Assembly: GCA_021779775.1 (NCBI GenBank)
Contig: JAJYAB010000086.1
Location: forward strand, 1-6,133
DNA from: Actinomycetes bacterium
Lineage (GTDB): Bacteria > Actinomycetota > Acidimicrobiia > Acidimicrobiales > UBA8190
Direction of reading: 5' to 3'
DNA: 6,133 nucleotides
The notes beneath the pieces are model-generated. The model saw nothing but the letters and a program-made list of their open reading frames with translations, was not told the DNA's origin and made no database searches. The position numbers and the translations under genes are program-made. This document shows positions 5,658 to 6,133 of this stretch, one piece after another. Position 1 is the first letter of the stretch. Every line of letters begins with the position of its first letter.

Positions 5658-5918
5658 TTCCAACCTCTGAACCGGCCTGGGTTGGTTGGAGACTCCAAGC
5701 CTTTGCTCTACGCGGAACCGGTTGGTCCCGACTACACCCAGTATGCCCGATCCCATCGCCGAGGTGGAGCCCTTTCCTACCGGTACTGCAGGCGTTCAGA
5801 TCGGCATTGGCCCGGCCACGCCGGTCTTGCGCCAGGGTCAAGCTCGGCTCTCACCGTGTCGATGACCGTGGCTGGGGTGCAGATCATCCAGGGATCCTGG
5901 GGGCAGGGGGGGGGAGCG
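5658..5918. promoter_or_regulatory. Divergent intergenic region with inverted repeat
   Basis: This lies between the start of the small acidic gene (-) and the apparent start of the last gene (+), so it should hold promoters for both. TTGGAG-A-CTCCAA (5686-5698) is a 6-bp inverted repeat around one base, 29-41 bp upstream of the acidic gene's GTG and well placed for an operator. AACCGGTT is a palindrome at about 5716-5723, and GGTTGG recurs several times. No clear -10/-35 pair is evident. A weakly coding + frame is open here and joins the last gene, so its start could lie within this region. Confidence 0.35.
5906..5914 (+). repeat. Nine-G homopolymer next to a start codon
   Basis: Nine consecutive G follow GGGGGCA and end 4 bases before the ATG at 5919. 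If translation starts at 5862 the tract lies inside the coding frame, where slippage would change the frame. If it starts at 5919 the tract lies at the ribosome site, where a change in length would alter the spacing. It could also be a read error. Confidence 0.6.
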
Positions 5919-6133
5919 ATGGAGCAGCAGCTCGGCGGATCCGTGTGGTTTGCCGTCCCGCCAGGCCGTGCGGTGCGACGTCGATCGAACCGGTGGACCT
6001 TCCTGGCCACCGCAGCGAACGTGGCAGATATGCGGGCAGTGCTCAGTCACCCTGCCAAGGTGCTGGCCTCGTTCCTGACGTTAGGTGCCGGCATGTTGGC
6101 AGCAGTAACCTTCACCGGCCGGTGGGCTCAGGG
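5919..6133 (+). CDS. Partial gene running off the window, possible membrane protein
   Basis: An ATG at 5919 opens a frame that stays open for 71 codons to the window end. About three quarters of its third positions are G or C, as in the real genes here. The visible part has a polar, Arg-rich N-terminus (GRAVRRRSNRW) and then a hydrophobic stretch (VLASFLTLGAGMLAAVTF, about residues 49-66) that could be a membrane segment. No family is recognised. The start is uncertain: the frame is open upstream, with another ATG at 5862, and neither has a well-spaced ribosome site, although a G-rich GGGGAG lies 2 bases before 5919. The run of nine G just before the ATG is unusual. The - strand frame opposite looks like a shadow. 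Confidence 0.42.
   Translation, partial: MEQQLGGSVWFAVPPGRAVRRRSNRWTFLATAANVADMRAVLSHPAKVLASFLTLGAGMLAAVTFTGRWAQ

Noticed and set aside
5777..6050. - strand frames of 77 and 70 codons near the right edge
   Set aside because: They are rich in Cys, Pro and Arg as antisense frames usually are, have no ribosome site, and lie opposite a more coding-like + frame.
1..6133. CRISPR array, tRNA, rRNA, insertion sequence ends or integrase genes
   Set aside because: No spaced direct repeats, no clover-leaf with a TTCGA-type loop, and no transposase or integrase motif were found on reading both strands.

Overview
The window looks like chromosomal DNA from a high-GC actinobacterium (Actinomycetota). The basis is strong G/C preference at third codon positions, frequent GTG starts, and protein types typical of the group: coiled-coil NlpC/P60 hydrolases, SGNH esterases with a short N-terminal extension, and ArsR-rhodanese fusions. 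No finer placement is possible from sequence alone.

Left part (163-1433, + strand): a compact three-gene operon encoding two FluC/CrcB-type fluoride channels with a DUF190 (PII-like fold) protein between them. The first two genes overlap by 4 bp (GTGA). The third begins about 36 bp later, behind a 17-bp-period tandem duplication of its own start region. The two FluC copies differ in sequence, so they may form a heterodimeric channel. A hairpin sits just upstream of the first ribosome binding site.

Middle part (1593-4288, - strand): two exported envelope enzymes read toward the fluoride operon. The upstream gene encodes a secreted NlpC/P60 peptidoglycan peptidase with a long coiled coil. It is followed 50 bp later by a membrane-anchored SGNH/GDSL hydrolase with a Pro/Thr-rich tail. 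The promoter-proximal region of the pair contains a tight cluster of perfect palindromes (16 bp, 6 bp, 14 bp) at 4343-4383.

Right part (4474-6133): 4474-4788 (- strand) is a decayed ArsR-rhodanese regulator. It has lost most of its middle and carries two compensating frameshifts. About 400 bp without a convincing gene follow. Next come two small translationally coupled genes of unknown function on the - strand (an acidic protein of about 89 aa, then a basic protein of 68 aa). A short divergent intergenic region leads to a probable + strand gene that runs off the window end, with a nine-G tract just before its apparent start.

The least expected items are the palindrome cluster, the collapsed ArsR-rhodanese remnant, the duplicated start of the second fluC gene, and the small coupled gene pair. 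Nothing here can be claimed as a new biological system from sequence alone.
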